Both the position numbers and the translations under genes were made by a program. The notes beneath the pieces are model-generated. The model saw nothing but the letters and a program-made list of their open reading frames with translations. It made no database searches and was not told where the DNA came from. Below, one piece after another: positions 10,920-22,154 of a stretch of 64,000 bases of DNA (the stretch's first letter is position 1; every line of letters starts with the position of its first letter). The DNA is from Panaeolus papilionaceus (lineage: Eukaryota > Basidiomycota > Agaricomycetes > Agaricales): positions 81,325 through 145,324 of the forward strand of contig JADNRZ010000047.1 of the NCBI GenBank assembly GCA_015501605.1, in the 5' to 3' direction.

Positions 10920-12485
10920 GGGCAAAAGAAAAAAGCCGTGTGGGGGCCGTGCATGGCCGTGCAGCCTCTACCGTGCAAAAGACCAAATTGCACGGTCATG
11001 CACGGCTCGGCACGGCTGCATGACTCCGTCATAGGAGCTGAAAATCATTTACATCATGCCAGTCACTTTTCGCCCTATCAATCAACATGCAACAGTTATC
11101 TATCTGCGTCCCTTGATCATCAAAGCCATTCACCAAATCCCCCCATAGATATGCCACGAGTGCTGTGGTAAGGGATTTGGCACTAAAATGGTCAAAGAAG
11201 TATAGGAATTTGAATTCTACTAATTACACATTTTTGTGTGTTTGGGGAACTTACACAGGGTATCAACATGTGGGGTACTCAAGCTAATGATGCAGAACCT
11301 GTCGCCCACACGTACATCGTTCTAGACATAAATTTGAGTGTGTGCTAGGTTCCATGTTCTCTTAAGGTCTAAAAAGAAGACCTGTTCATGATGTAATGCT
11401 TGTGGCCTACACAACATGTGTGACAAGTTTACAATTCGTTGTCAGTAAAACTTCCCTACTGAAAAGGACTTAGAGGATTCGAAATAATTAGTAACCACAA
11501 TGACAGGGTATGTACTTTTCGACTTGTAGAGAGGACTAATCCCATAATTGTTAGCTATCATACCTTAGATTTTTAACCTAGAGAACATCCCAAGGCTCCC
11601 TTATCAGAAGTGTGAAAATATAACTGGTGTCTGTTTCATGCACGGTAGGAGCACGGCTCACGCATTGGTTGCACGGCTATAGCACGGTATCTGCACGGCT
11701 GTCACACGGCCACGCACGGCTCTGCACGGCTCTGCACGGTTATGCACGTCTTTGCACGATAGACCTTGGAGCTAGCACGGCCACGCACGGCTGCCTCAAT
11801 AAGTTATGATACTATATTTCAGGTGATTTTCGTGATCTGGAAAGCCAACCCAAATGACAGCATGTGTCATAATGTGTGTCGACGTCCGAGCGCATGGTTT
11901 CGACCTTAAGGGGTATCACTGGATTCTGGCATGATATTTTGACGTTAAACGGGTAATTAATTCGGATTTCTAGACGTTGTATCATCTTCAGTTATATTTG
12001 GGTATTGAACTTTGACTTATATGCTCCCAGAGGAACAGTCTAGCTTCTCATCAACATACATAGGAACACAGAATCAGAAATGTGAAAATGTACATTGGGA
12101 TTGTCATTGTTTTAACTGCTCTATTATGGAAAAAGGACAGCATGGCTTATGCAGTCAAATCGGGGGGAAAGAGTCACCAGGCTCTACTGCACAACATGTC
12201 AAAGAAGTCATACCAAGGTGCTTAAAATGAGACCTCTTCATGCTGAGTGATGGGCGTAGTGTTCAATAAGAGGTTAGATAAGGTAAATTATAAGCCTGGA
12301 TAAATACTGAAAAATATATATATCAACATAGCTACTAGTACATTGCATTTATTGTGATGTGCTTTGTCTTCTGTGACCTATAATTTGACATACAGCATAG
12401 GCACACGGCCGTTGCACGGCTACTCTTGATTTCACACGGCTCTGCACGGCTACGCACGGCCGTGCACGGCTTTTTTCCAATGCCC
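10920..12485. mobile_element. Non-autonomous DNA transposon, GGGCA family, copy 2
   Basis: A 1566-bp element of the same family as 4091-5229. Both ends begin GGGCA and, after a few variable bases, continue AAAAAAGCCGTG on the left and its complement on the right. Flanks are TTCGTGAAT (10911-10919) and TGAGTGAAT (12486-12494), a 9-bp target duplication with two mismatches, so the insertion is older than copy 1. CCGTG/CACGG clusters lie at 10936-11020, 11638-11795 and 12402-12471. The interior shares little else with copy 1 and has no coding potential. Confidence 0.78.
11638..11795 (-). repeat. Internal CACGG-motif array of element copy 2
   Basis: About fifteen CACGG/CACG words, mostly GCACGG, in ~155 bp with irregular spacing. 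It sits near the middle of the element, unlike the end-located arrays of copy 1, which may point to an internal rearrangement or a nested family member. Confidence 0.7.
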
Positions 12486-13131
12486 TGAGTGAATGCATAT
12501 ACACTCGATGGTGATTGTACGGAACCTTTTGAATAACCCAAGGACGTTGAATTCGGTATGTCAATCATGGTGCTCGGATTCGGACGTTCGGTATGCGTGG
12601 GGTTGAAGAGTGACAAATATTGCCCAGCTCAAACAGTGTAATGATGTACATTTTAGAACGGTCTTGGACATGTCCCGAAAGGAGTGAATATGGTATTTGC
12701 CCAGACCAGTGGCTCATTGCACGTAACCACCATGGTCTCACCCATCTTTGGAGGAGATTCCAGGGAAGATCAAGCGGACGAGTGATTTGCAAGCTTCCCG
12801 GGCCTTCTTTCACGTCTACGCAGACAGTATTGGAATTTTGATCTTTATCTTTCCATGTATGGTCCGTGGGCGTCCATGATAAGTTAGCTATATCCAAGCA
12901 ACCTCACAAGGAACCTTCATAAGATTCTCCTTCTCCTTCGGCAAGCTGAAAATTGCCTGCCTGTCATGATTATCAACCATATCATCTGGCTCTCAGTAAT
13001 TGCTACGCATGCATGTAGGTATCCAGATTAACCTTAGGATCATCGACTAAAAACTGCTTCCAGTTGGCGCCATCGTTACTCTTTATGATGTCAGCATAAC
13101 AGACTCTCTACCAGGAGGGCTCTCCTGGAGT

Positions 13132-13155
13132 GATCTGTGTGCACGCACACAGATC
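13132..13155. repeat. Covarying palindrome, locus 1
   Basis: A 24-bp near-perfect palindrome, GATCTGTGTGC + AC + GCACACAGATC. On the minus strand it is preceded by gactcgctcacgtgacc and AGAAGGT, matching the context of the palindrome at 23787. A third version is at 63455. Confidence 0.7.
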
Positions 13156-13239
13156 GACCTTCTGGGTCACGTGAGCGAGTCAACCCTTGACGACTCAATT
13201 AACACATCCCTCCTCTAGGGTTGCGGGTAAAACTGGTAG

Positions 13240-13334
13240 GTAATTTACACTCATGTAAATTACAATGTAAATTACAGTAAATTACAACTTATTTACATAG
13301 GCTGGGACTTACCATGTAAATAATGTAAATAATT
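13240..13334. repeat. GTAAATTAC repeat cluster
   Basis: The words GTAATTTAC, GTAAATTAC and TGTAAAT recur in both orientations over ~95 bp, with a further piece at ~13466-13480 just before the LTR. Similar TA-rich inverted words occur near ends of some fungal DNA transposons; no boundaries can be drawn here. Confidence 0.5.
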
Positions 13335-13488
13335 TGTTTTTCCAACTATATTATGTAACATCATCTCTGGGTGGTTGGCACTGGTTGCCGGGCGGAAATC
13401 ACAAAATATATCTTGGAACTGTACAGACAATGATGGAAAAAAAAATCAGCCACCAGCCCCAATGTGTAAATGTAAATTATAGATTACA

Positions 13489-14036
13489 GCTGTTACGTCA
13501 TCTCTTTTCTTCTTTATCTTTTCTTTATCTTATCTGGACTATTATCTCTCTTCATCTTATCTCTGTGTACTATCATCTCTCTTTGTACTTTTATCTCATC
13601 TATTTCCTATCTCCAGAGCCCCACATCATCCTCCTAATGCCAACTCTCACTCCACCTTCATTTCCACTGTCGCTCCACTTCTTTCTCCTATCTATGACTT
13701 GTCTCCTTACTCATCTCTCTCACACTTATGACTCATTCTTACGGCGGACTATACTTCTGACTCATATACTTCTCACCTTATCTACTTGGCATTTACACGC
13801 ACAGCCTTGCTAGATATCTATATAAACACTGTATTTTATACCCTCGTTCTTTAGCTAGTTCTTTAACTTCGAATAGAACAACAACTTCTATGACAATCTT
13901 ACTCTTCTCGCTCTCTTCTAAGACAATACCAGCATAGCATGCGTACGCAGTGGCATTCTTAGAACGATACTTGAACTCTGTCACACGACCGAACCGACTC
14001 TGACTAGCTCAAAGGCCTTAACCACAAGCACCCGTC
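13489..14036 (+). mobile_element. Probable 5' LTR and leader of the Ty3/gypsy element
   Basis: The region starts TGTTACGTCATCTC and is C/T-rich, with a TATATAAA box at 13819-13826 about 590 bp before the first long Gag frame. This is where a 5' LTR is expected. The 3' boundary and primer-binding site are not certain: a CA end near 13946 is one option. No matching 3' LTR is present because the element is cut off in reverse transcriptase at 20895. Confidence 0.45.
13819..13826 (+). promoter_or_regulatory. TATA box in the putative gypsy LTR
   Basis: TATATAAA lies in a C/T-rich setting upstream of Gag, as expected for the promoter of a retroelement LTR. Confidence 0.4.
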
Positions 14037-14406
14037 GGGCTACCATAACAAAAGAACTAGCTACCCCAACGCACACTGTCCGTAATTTACGAGATGGCAC
14101 CTCTCATACAAAACGGCAACCCGGAAGAAGAACACCAGCACCAGACCTCGATCAGGAACCTCCAGCCAAGCTACCTCTCCTGTATCAACTAGCAGCAGAG
14201 GATTACGATTCCTGCTCAGAAAGAAGAAACCCTGGGGAAAATTAGAAACATCCAAGAAAGAACAACAGAAGACCAATGACCCTCTCTCCGAACCAGACCC
14301 AGAAACTGAACTAGAATCCCAGACCAACAAACAAGAAGAACTCGACACTCCAGTATCAGCCAGCGAACCAAGAGAATCCCCAGAGACCCCAGAACCTACT
14401 GAACCC

Positions 14407-15720
14407 ATGAACGAACCAGAAGAAATCCCAGGCACACCAGAAGAACCCTTGAAAGAACCCGAAGAACCCCTTGACGTCTCCCTTGCCCTCAGTCAACCAA
14501 TTGAACCATACGACCCCAGAGAACTGGACTACACTATCACCAGAACCCCAGTCTTTAGCACCGAAATCCCTTTGTTCTCTACCAGCATGGCAACTGCAAC
14601 TCTCACTCACCCCCCAGGAGGCCGCTCTGCCTCTTCTTCGAGACCTGGAGGGACTGTCCAAGATCGCTCCCAGAGGGGACTCTCCGGACCACCTGAAGGA
14701 GACCCCAACCCTGGAACCGATGATGAAGGTCAAGGCGACCCTGACCCTCCTAGCAACCCCAGTCCCGGCAATGGCCCACAAGATGATCCAGCTGCAGAAG
14801 CGTTCAAAAACACCATGAAGAAAGAAGTCAACCTTGGCGCACCTGAGAAGTTTGCAGGAGATCACACAAAGACCAAACAATTCATCACCGAATGCCGATC
14901 CTATCTCCACATCAACTGACACATCTACAACAATGATGATCTAAAGATTGCCTTCATCCTGTCTTACTTCACTGAAGGACCAAAGGGAGAAAGAGAGGTG
15001 ATGGATTGGAAACACTGCTTCCTCGCTGGAAAATTTGACGAAGCCCAAAGGAACAGGACTGCAGTCTCCTATGGAAGGTTCAATGACTTCCTTAGAAAAT
15101 TCAATGAAGACTTCGCCCCACGACTTGGACACGACCACGCCAGGAAAGACCTCAAAAACATCCAACAAGAAGGGAATGTCGAGTCACACAACACCGCTTT
15201 CAAGAACCTCATGATCACTGCAGGTTATGCCTTCCCTCACACCGACCCTGACGATGACATCGATCCAATGGAAGACCTGCTGATCGGGATCTACCAAGAC
15301 TCCCTCAAGAAACCGATCTTGGACAGAATTCGCAACAACGGATACAACCCCTACACCCTGAAGGAGTGGATGGACCAAGCAGCAGAAGTGGATGCCTGTT
15401 GGAGGGAATCCTTCCCTTTCCCATTCGACAAGAAACCAGCCAAACGCTTCACCTCTAACCAGATGGGGTTCAGATTTGCAAACTCCAAGCAAATCAATCT
15501 CACCGAAGTTGAGTGCGCAGACCACATGAAGAATGGTACCTGCTTCTGCTGCCACCAACCAGGTCATATCTCCAAATTCTGCCCTAACCGCGATCTCAAG
15601 AAAATGAACCAGAACCAGAACACCAGCAACCGCGACACTGCCCCAACTAGAAACCCGAAGGATTTCGCCAAATACATCTGCACTTTCTATCATGACTTGC
15701 ACGAAGAACAGCATGCCTAA
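14407..15720 (+). pseudogene. gag: Ty3/gypsy Gag polyprotein (in-frame TGA)
   Basis: Capsid/nucleocapsid protein that packages retrotransposon RNA. One frame runs 14407-15720, broken only by TGA at 14917-14919. The N-terminal ~140 residues are Pro/Glu-rich and disordered. After the stop comes a Retrotrans_gag-type helical domain (FILSYFTEG, then FNDFLRKFNEDFAP), and near the end a CCHC zinc knuckle, CFCCHQPGHISKFC, with the canonical C-x2-C-x4-H-x4-C spacing. The TGA stands where Arg (CGA) before HIYNNDD would be expected. Upstream of 14407 the same region is open but degenerate, so the native start is unclear. The protease follows at 15804 in a different frame. Confidence 0.8.
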
Positions 15721-15803
15721 TTTGCCTCCGAAATGCAAGAACAGGATTTTTCCTAAAAGGTTTTGCCTCGACGTTTAAACCTTATGTATCAGTTTGTTCT
15801 CCT

Positions 15804-16171
15804 TTGATAGCTCACAATGAATCCTTTTCTGTCCCTGTGACTATCGAGTGTGAACAACTGAGAACTGCTGAACCCTTGCATACCCAAGCACTCCTCAACT
15901 CTGGAGCTGCAGGCATTTTCATTGACCAATCATTTGCGAAACTCCACAACCTTCCTCAGACCCCACTCAGAACACCAATCCTAGTCCGAAACATTGATGG
16001 CACACTGAACAAGAAGGGCATGATCACCCACCGAACGACACTAAACATGAAGATCTACGACAAGATCAAGAAGACAGAATTCCTAATTACTGGGTTAGGA
16101 AATCAGAAGATTATCTTGGGACTACCTTGGTTGCAAGACACGAACCCCAAGATCGACTGGAAGAATGCCTC
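15804..16171 (+). pseudogene. pol: Ty3/gypsy aspartic protease region, active-site Asp changed to Asn
   Basis: Retropepsin-like part of Pol, which cleaves the polyprotein. LLNSGAAGIFIDQSFAKL corresponds to the flap and active-site segment, where the catalytic triad is normally D-S/T-G; here it is N-S-G. A second typical motif is IILGLPWLQDTNPKIDW near the end. The frame stops because a solo LTR is inserted at 16172. Leaving out that LTR and one 5-bp target copy, the codons run straight into LNWQTPIKDEL at 16525. The Asp-to-Asn change is a G-to-A change in a former CpG if the ancestor was CTC-GAC. Confidence 0.75.
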
Positions 16172-16519
16172 TGTCAGGGGATCTCCTGCTACCTCCTATT
16201 CCTTTCCTTATTATCACCTCTCTGTCTCTCCTTTCTCCATTTCCTTTGCTCTATCTCATTATCTGGACATATCATGGACTCATAGATATTATATTACACT
16301 CTCCTTTAGTTGCCATTCATTCATTATTTAGTTGTTGCCACTGTTACATAGTCATTCCTTTGTGTTTCCCTTTGTTTATTCCCAAAGGCATTGTTTGGCA
16401 TCAAGGCTGATGCCAATGCCAGCTCATCACTTAAATAGCTGTTTCACCTGGGTTTGATCCTTTACCTCTTTCTCTTTGGATCTCCCCCAGGACTTGTGTG
16501 TGTCTGAGGTGCCCTTACA
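16172..16519 (+). mobile_element. Solo LTR of a different retrotransposon family
   Basis: A 348-bp insertion that begins TGTCAGGGGATC and ends GCCCTTACA, so it has the TG...CA ends of an LTR. It is flanked by a perfect 5-bp duplication GCCTC (16167-16171 and 16520-16524). Excising LTR and one GCCTC restores the pol frame of the host element. It does not resemble the host element's own putative LTR at 13489 or the copia LTR at 21809. No internal coding region, so the partner LTR was lost by LTR-LTR recombination. Confidence 0.85.
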
Positions 16520-16524
16520 GCCTC

Positions 16525-16802
16525 CCTGAACTGGCAGACCCCGATCAAAGACGAACTCAACATAGAAGATTGCCTGAACAACATGAAGAACCCGATTCCC
16601 GACTGGTACCCAACCGACTCAATTATCATCGAAGAACGAACCATCTCTCAACTGGAACTCCATGTTAAGAAGATGCTTGGAAAGAACACGACCCTGACCA
16701 GACCAGACCAACTTACAACTGACAACCTGATCATCTCCTTTATGGAAGGGGAACCAACAAAAGAAACCAAAGAAATCTGGATCGACACTACCCAACTCGT
16801 AG
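16525..16802 (+). pseudogene. pol: Ty3/gypsy Pol linker between protease and reverse transcriptase
   Basis: The frame continues from the protease after the solo LTR (LNWQTPIKDELNIEDC, then PIPDWYPTDSIIIEERTISQ) up to EIWIDTTQLV. It then enters the palindromic insertion. The same coding line resumes at 20041 with TTLTHSQAFAQKF, joined in frame if one GTAG is removed. Confidence 0.65.
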
Positions 16803-17835
16803 TTGACAAAATTCTTAAGAACTACCGATCTGTTACCAGTAACCCTTCTAACCAGCTACTGGACGAATTCTTATGCATTCTTATAAGTAATCACTGGGAT
16901 ATTTCTTACTACAATTATAATAGATATTCTTATATTGATTGCTTGAACGATTCTTATACATTATTATGATTATCTCTGCAATTATTATGGCGATTCTTAT
17001 GACAATTCTTAGGCATTATTATGCTTATCTACATGATTCTTATAGTGATTCTTATGGTAATGCTTACAGCAATTCTTATGTGATATTTTAATACTCTACT
17101 GATAATATTCTAATAGATCTGATTAATCAGGGTTCTTATCTTTATCTATATCTGTGCTATATATGGAAACCCCCTTATCAATGCCATCAATATTTATTTT
17201 CCCCACCATTATTGTAGCATTTATTACACTGCTTTTCTGGCCACTTTATATGGACATATATATACCATTGGAAAGCTACAATCGCCTACTATTTGATTCT
17301 GAATTTTATTCAATTTAATTCCTGCAGGGGAGCAGCCCATTTAGCTGCACTTTTTCCCATCAATTTAGCCCCTATTCATTTATGCTACCATTCCTGCTGC
17401 ATTTGCACCGCTTTTTTGGCACTTTTCCTGGTGCACATATATACTATTAGAAAGCCCTAATTGTCTAGTTTAAGAATCTGCCCTTGTTTTTACAACAGCC
17501 CCACTAGGGCTGCACTATTTAGCTGCGCTTTTTTGGCATTTAATTAGCCCCTATTATGAATCAGCATTGTTCCTGCTCCATTTTGCACCGCTTTGGTGCA
17601 ATTATATATGGACATATATATATCACCAGAAAGCTACAAATGCCTAGATTAAGAATCTGAAATCAGAACATAAATGTTGTGTCTAGGGAGGGAGCAATTG
17701 CATTTCGCATTTGGGGTATTAGAGCGTGGGAACACCCTTGATCACCTCTTCTCCTCCTCCTCCCACCGCTTTTCTGCCTCCATTTCTCCACATCCACTCC
17801 ACCCCTTGGCCTATAATTTGGCATACAGGTGTATA
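16803..17835 (+). repeat. Left arm of the large palindrome
   Basis: Matches the complement of 19005-20036 almost base for base, for example in the region of CTGCACTATTTAGCTGCG. The few differences include a one-base indel near 17512. Such low divergence means recent origin or ongoing gene conversion between arms. Confidence 0.85.
17120..17660 (+). repeat. Three ~180-bp imperfect tandem units inside the palindrome arm
   Basis: The block 'ggacatatatat...aaagct' recurs at about 17251, 17431 and 17611, each preceded by a 'ttgcaccgctttttggca'-like stretch, giving a period of about 180 bp. The units are mirrored in the right arm (about 19190-19710). Confidence 0.65.
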
Positions 17836-19004
17836 TATACCATTGAATATTGGATGCAAACTTATAGTACACTGGCATCAATATATATGCATATATTTGC
17901 TATATACATCTTGCATGGATCATATTTCTCCAAAAGCGGACCCAAAGCATTTTATTTGACTCATTATAAGCTAACCAAGGCATCAGGCAATAATGATGAT
18001 GTGTGTATACATGTTTCATACATCAGAACACAATATTCAGCCCTCCATCACATGGAAATCAGCTAAAATCATCATATCATTATGCCCTTTGTTTCTAAAC
18101 CAATATCATTCGCATTTCTTAACCAATCTTTGAGCTCAAGGTTTTTTAACCCGCAGCAGTCAACACCTTTCAAATGTGTGCTTCATGATGAAAGTCTGAT
18201 CTGTCCTCATGAAGATATAGCATGTTTTATATCCTGCATCAACCCCAGATAGTCAAGAGGAGGTTTTGAGACTCTGTATGGTGGTACCACTGTCTGTGTG
18301 CATATATATACCTGAAATGCGTTTAGAATTGATACATATTCAATTTAAAAAAAGTTTGAAGGATATTGGTCAAATGTAGCCAATAGACCGAGAGAAACAG
18401 TTAAGGAGAATCCTAGTTGTGGTTAGTTCATTGTGCATTGACAGTACATCAACCTGCATTCTAGCACCCATTTGTGTGTCCAGCCTTCCACACTCACTCA
18501 AATGTTCTCAAACCTTTTGTGAACATCAATAATAGTGTATACCCTCGTCTCTATGAGGTCTGATTAAATTATTTCAATCCAGATCTTGTACAAATGGCTT
18601 ATCAGCTGAAAAACAGTCATTTTTGAGAAGTGCTCATAATTTGCTGCGAGTATCCTTGTTTTGTAGGTATTCCTGAGGCGATTTCAGAACATTTTTCGCC
18701 CTTCCAAAGCGGTCAGAAATGGTGGAGATATACCCAATATAGTATTTGGGGAACTTGTGAGACAGTATATGGGTGTTTATATATGATCCATAACTGTGAA
18801 CACATGACACATGGTACAGAACAATAGTGGTGATATTATAACATATTTAAATTGCTTCATCCCACTGAGAATGCAAGTTATAGGGGACTATTGGGTCCTC
18901 TTTTGGCAGAAATAGAAGAAAAACAGGGTAAATGCAGAATAGCTGCATTTGTAGCGGTCCCCTTGCATTCCTGTTTTGCACACCGTTTATAATACATATT
19001 TTAC
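17836..19004. other. Central spacer of the palindrome
   Basis: AT-rich, unique in the window, without a supported gene or recognisable transposase motif. The short open frames here have no conserved features. Confidence 0.6.
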
Positions 19005-20036
19005 ACATGCATGCTAAATTATAGGCCAAGGGGTGGAGTGGATGTGGAGAAATGGAGGCAGAAAAGCGGTGGGAGGAGGAGGAGAAGAGGTGATCAAGGG
19101 TGTTCCCACGCTCTAATACCCCAAATGCGAAATGCAATTGCTCCCTCCCTAGACACAACATTTATGTTCTGATTTCAGATTCTTAATCTAGGCATTTGTA
19201 GCTTTCTGGTGATATATATATGTCCATATATAATTGCACCAAAGCGGTGCAAAATGGAGCAGGAACAATGCTGATTCATAATAGGGGCTAATTAAATGCC
19301 AAAAAAGCGCAGCTAAATAGTGCAGCCCCTAGTGGGGCTGTTGTAAAAACAAGGGCAGATTCTTAAACTAGACAATTAGGGCTTTCTAATAGTATATATG
19401 TGCACCAGGAAAAGTGCCAAAAAAGCGGTGCAAATGCAGCAGGAATGGTAGCATAAATGAATAGGGGCTAAATTGATGGGAAAAAGTGCAGCTAAATGGG
19501 CTGCTCCCCTGCAGGAATTAAATTGAATAAAATTCAGAATCAAATAGTAGGCGATTGTAGCTTTCCAATGGTATATATATGTCCATATAAAGTGGCCAGA
19601 AAAGCAGTGTAATAAATGCTACAATAATGGTGGGGAAAATAAATATTGATGGCATTGATAAGGGGGTTTCCATATATAGCACAGATATAGATAAAGATAA
19701 GAACCCTGATTAATCAGATCTATTAGAATATTATCAGTAGAGTATTAAAATATCACATAAGAATTGCTGTAAGCATTACCATAAGAATCACTATAAGAAT
19801 CATGTAGATAAGCATAATAATGCCTAAGAATTGTCATAAGAATCGCCATAATAATTGCAGAGATAATCATAATAATGTATAAGAATCGTTCAAGCAATCA
19901 ATATAAGAATATCTATTATAATTGTAGTAAGAAATATCCCAGTGATTACTTATAAGAATGCATAAGAATTCGTCCAGTAGCTGGTTAGAAGGGTTACTGG
20001 TAACAGATTGGTAGTTCTTAAGAATTTTGGCAGCTA
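19005..20036 (-). repeat. Right arm of the large palindrome
   Basis: Inverted copy of 16803-17835; see that entry. The outer ~30 bases (tagctgccaaaattc read inward) are less well matched to the left end (ttgacaaaattc). Confidence 0.85.
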
Positions 20037-20040
20037 GTAG

Positions 20041-20895
20041 TGACTACCCTGACACATTCCCAAGCCTTTGCTCAGAAATTTGACAAGAAAACCGACGAAA
20101 CCGACCTGACCAAGATCATTCCACCTGAATACCACCCTTGGATTTCCGTTTTCAGTGAAGAAGCCTCTTCAACCTTACCAGCGCACAAAACCTGGGATCA
20201 CGAGATCAAGCTCAAACCCGATTTCGTCCACAAATCCGCCCAGGTTTACTCCCTCAACCGAGAACAGGACAATGTCACCAAACAGTTCCTCGATGAACAC
20301 CTTGCCAAGGAACCATCCGACATAGTGAATCCCCTGAAGCCGCAGGATTTTCTATGTTGCAAAGAAGGATGGCAAGCTACGCCCATGCCAAGACTACCGA
20401 CATTTGAATGAAGGAACCATTAAAAACGCCTACCCTCTCCCCCTTGTCACCAACCTTATGGATAAACTCTGAGCTGCCAAATATTTCACTAAACTTGACA
20501 TTCGATGGGGCTACAACAACATCCGAATCAAGGAAGGAGATGAATGGAAGGCGGCCTTCAAGACCAAGTACAGACTCTTTGAACCCCTTGTTATGTTCTT
20601 TGGCCTTTGCAACTCCCCAGCGACCTTCCAATCGATGATGGACAACATCTTCATCTGACAAGTCGAAAACGGTTATATCATCATCTACATGGACGACATC
20701 TTGATCTATGCCACAAACGAACAAGACCTCGAAAAATACACCAAAGAAGTACTCCAGATCATGAAAGAAAACGACCTCTACCTGAAACCCAAAAAATGCG
20801 AATTCAACAAAACCAAGATCGCCTACCTAGGATTTATCATCAAACACAACAAGATCTCCATGGACCCCGCCAAGATCTCTGGTATTAAAGACTGG
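20041..20895 (+). pseudogene. pol: Ty3/gypsy reverse transcriptase fragment (frameshift, two TGA)
   Basis: RNA-dependent DNA polymerase domain. After IPPEYHPWISVFSEE and the DHEIKLKPDF entry motif there is a frame disturbance near 20345-20360, after which [20 protein letters not shown] and [14 protein letters not shown] (first catalytic Asp) follow. [14 protein letters not shown] and the catalytic IYMDDILIY are intact. Nonsense codons TGA stand at 20470-20472 and 20656-20658. The line ends at GIKDWP, normally about two thirds through the RT/RNase H region, where copia sequence takes over. Confidence 0.85.
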
Positions 20896-21767
20896 CCTTG
20901 GTGAAGCTATAGAGTTCTTGGGTATGCGAATCAGGTGTATGCATGGCAACATCATGCTAGACCAAACAATGTACCTTGAAAAAGTGTTACAGCATTTTGG
21001 CATGCTTAATGCCAAGCCTACCAAGACTCCTCTTCCCAAGGGTTACCAACCTGTACCTAATCCAGGTACTGCCACTCTCAAACTTCGTCAAGAATTCCAG
21101 ATGGTGATAGGATCACTGTTGTACCTTATGATCAGCACCCAACTGGATATCGCCTATGCTGTGATCAAGCTGTCACAGTTTTCTGCTAATCCTTCTCAGG
21201 ATCACCTTAGACAACGCCAAGAGTATCTGCTGCTACCTTGCTGGCACATCCAACTATGCTCTTGTGAACAAGGGAAATCCAAAGATTGGACTTATTGCTT
21301 ACACCAATTCTGACTGGGCTGCTGATACCATCAAGCGCCGCTCTCAGACTGGATACTTTATGAAATTGGCAAGCTGTATTATCTGTTGGGTTTCTCGAGC
21401 CCAGAAAACAGTTGCTCTCTCTTCAACTAAAGCAGAGTATATGGCTTTGTTAGATTGCACCTGCCAGGTTGTGTGGCTGCAATCACTACTTTCCGAAATC
21501 GGCTACACTGAACGGAAAACCCCTGTCTGTGGAGACAACCAAGGCTTGATTTTCATCGCCTCTAATCCTGTCCAGGAGCGTTGCACCAAACATATTGATA
21601 TTCAATATCACTATATTCGTCAGTGTATTGAAGACAACAAAATTGATTGTCTCTTCATTGATGGTGCTGAGAATCCTGCAGACATGTTTACAAAGGCTCT
21701 TGATCATGTCAAGTTCTCTAAGTTCTTGGGAAGACTTGGATTAGTCTTTTATCCACAGAATGCTTAA
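20896..21767 (+). pseudogene. pol: Ty1/copia reverse transcriptase C-terminus and RNase H (frameshift)
   Basis: Starts in mid-domain with GEAIEFLGMRIRCMHGN, a typical copia RT segment, followed by QYLEKVL-like and AKPTKTPLP motifs. A one- or two-base insertion near 21208 shifts the frame. RNase H follows: NSDWAAD, STKAEYMAL and CGDNQG carry the conserved acidic residues, then KHIDIQYHYIRQCIED and PADMFTKAL as in copia proteins. It ends at TAA 21765-21767. Integrase and protease are missing because only the 3' half of the element is present. Confidence 0.88.
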
Positions 21768-21808
21768 GCGCTGAGCACACTAAAGCTGCTGTACTCAGCA
21801 AGTGGGAG

Positions 21809-22111
21809 TGTTGAAATTTAGATCTTATTGTAGATAGATCTTATATCTCAATCAACATTCTTAGCTTTATCTAGATGCATGACATTAGGAGATACTCTGG
21901 ATCATCCTGTCGACATGATTCATTGACTGACTCATTTCTCCTTCATTTCTCCTGTATTGATCCTTATGTTACTCCAATAGGCACTTACATAGACTTCCTT
22001 ATTTAGACACTCATTCATGTATATAAGTGCCTCTTTTCTCTCTTGTTCAATAACAGCTTTCCTAGCTATTCTATCGCTCTAACTAGCCTCTGCAAGTTAT
22101 CACCCTTACCA
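21809..22111 (+). mobile_element. Ty1/copia 3' LTR
   Basis: About 303 bp beginning TGTTGAAATTTAG directly after the purine-rich tract aagtgggag, the position of the polypurine tract, and ending cacccttacca. It follows the RNase H stop by 41 bp, as expected for copia. A TATA-like 'tgtatataag' lies at ~22017. No 5' LTR of this family is present in the window. Confidence 0.75.
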
Positions 22112-22154
22112 GGTGAGACAGTCATTAGGGCACTCTGTGCATGCTATGCTGTTT

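Larger units (their letters stand above)
12495..13488. other. Intergenic region with short repeats before the retroelement
   Basis: No gene supported. It contains two short palindromes (13111-13128, arms CCAGGAG/CTCCTGG, and 13132-13155) and a GTAAATTAC cluster at 13240-13334. A minus-strand open stretch at 12565-12897 has no recognisable motif. Confidence 0.45.
16803..20036. mobile_element. 3.2-kb palindromic (foldback-like) insertion in Ty3 pol
   Basis: Two ~1.03-kb arms, 16803-17835 and 19005-20036, are inverted copies with only scattered differences, around a ~1.17-kb AT-rich centre. The insertion splits the gypsy pol frame; GTAG occurs at both edges (16799-16802 and 20037-20040) and removing the insertion plus one GTAG restores CTC-GTA-GTG-ACT. 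TAG or TAGT are equally possible target copies, so the exact ends are uncertain by a few bases. The arms contain A/T words such as ttcttatg and three ~180-bp repeats. No transposase is encoded. Confidence 0.75.
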
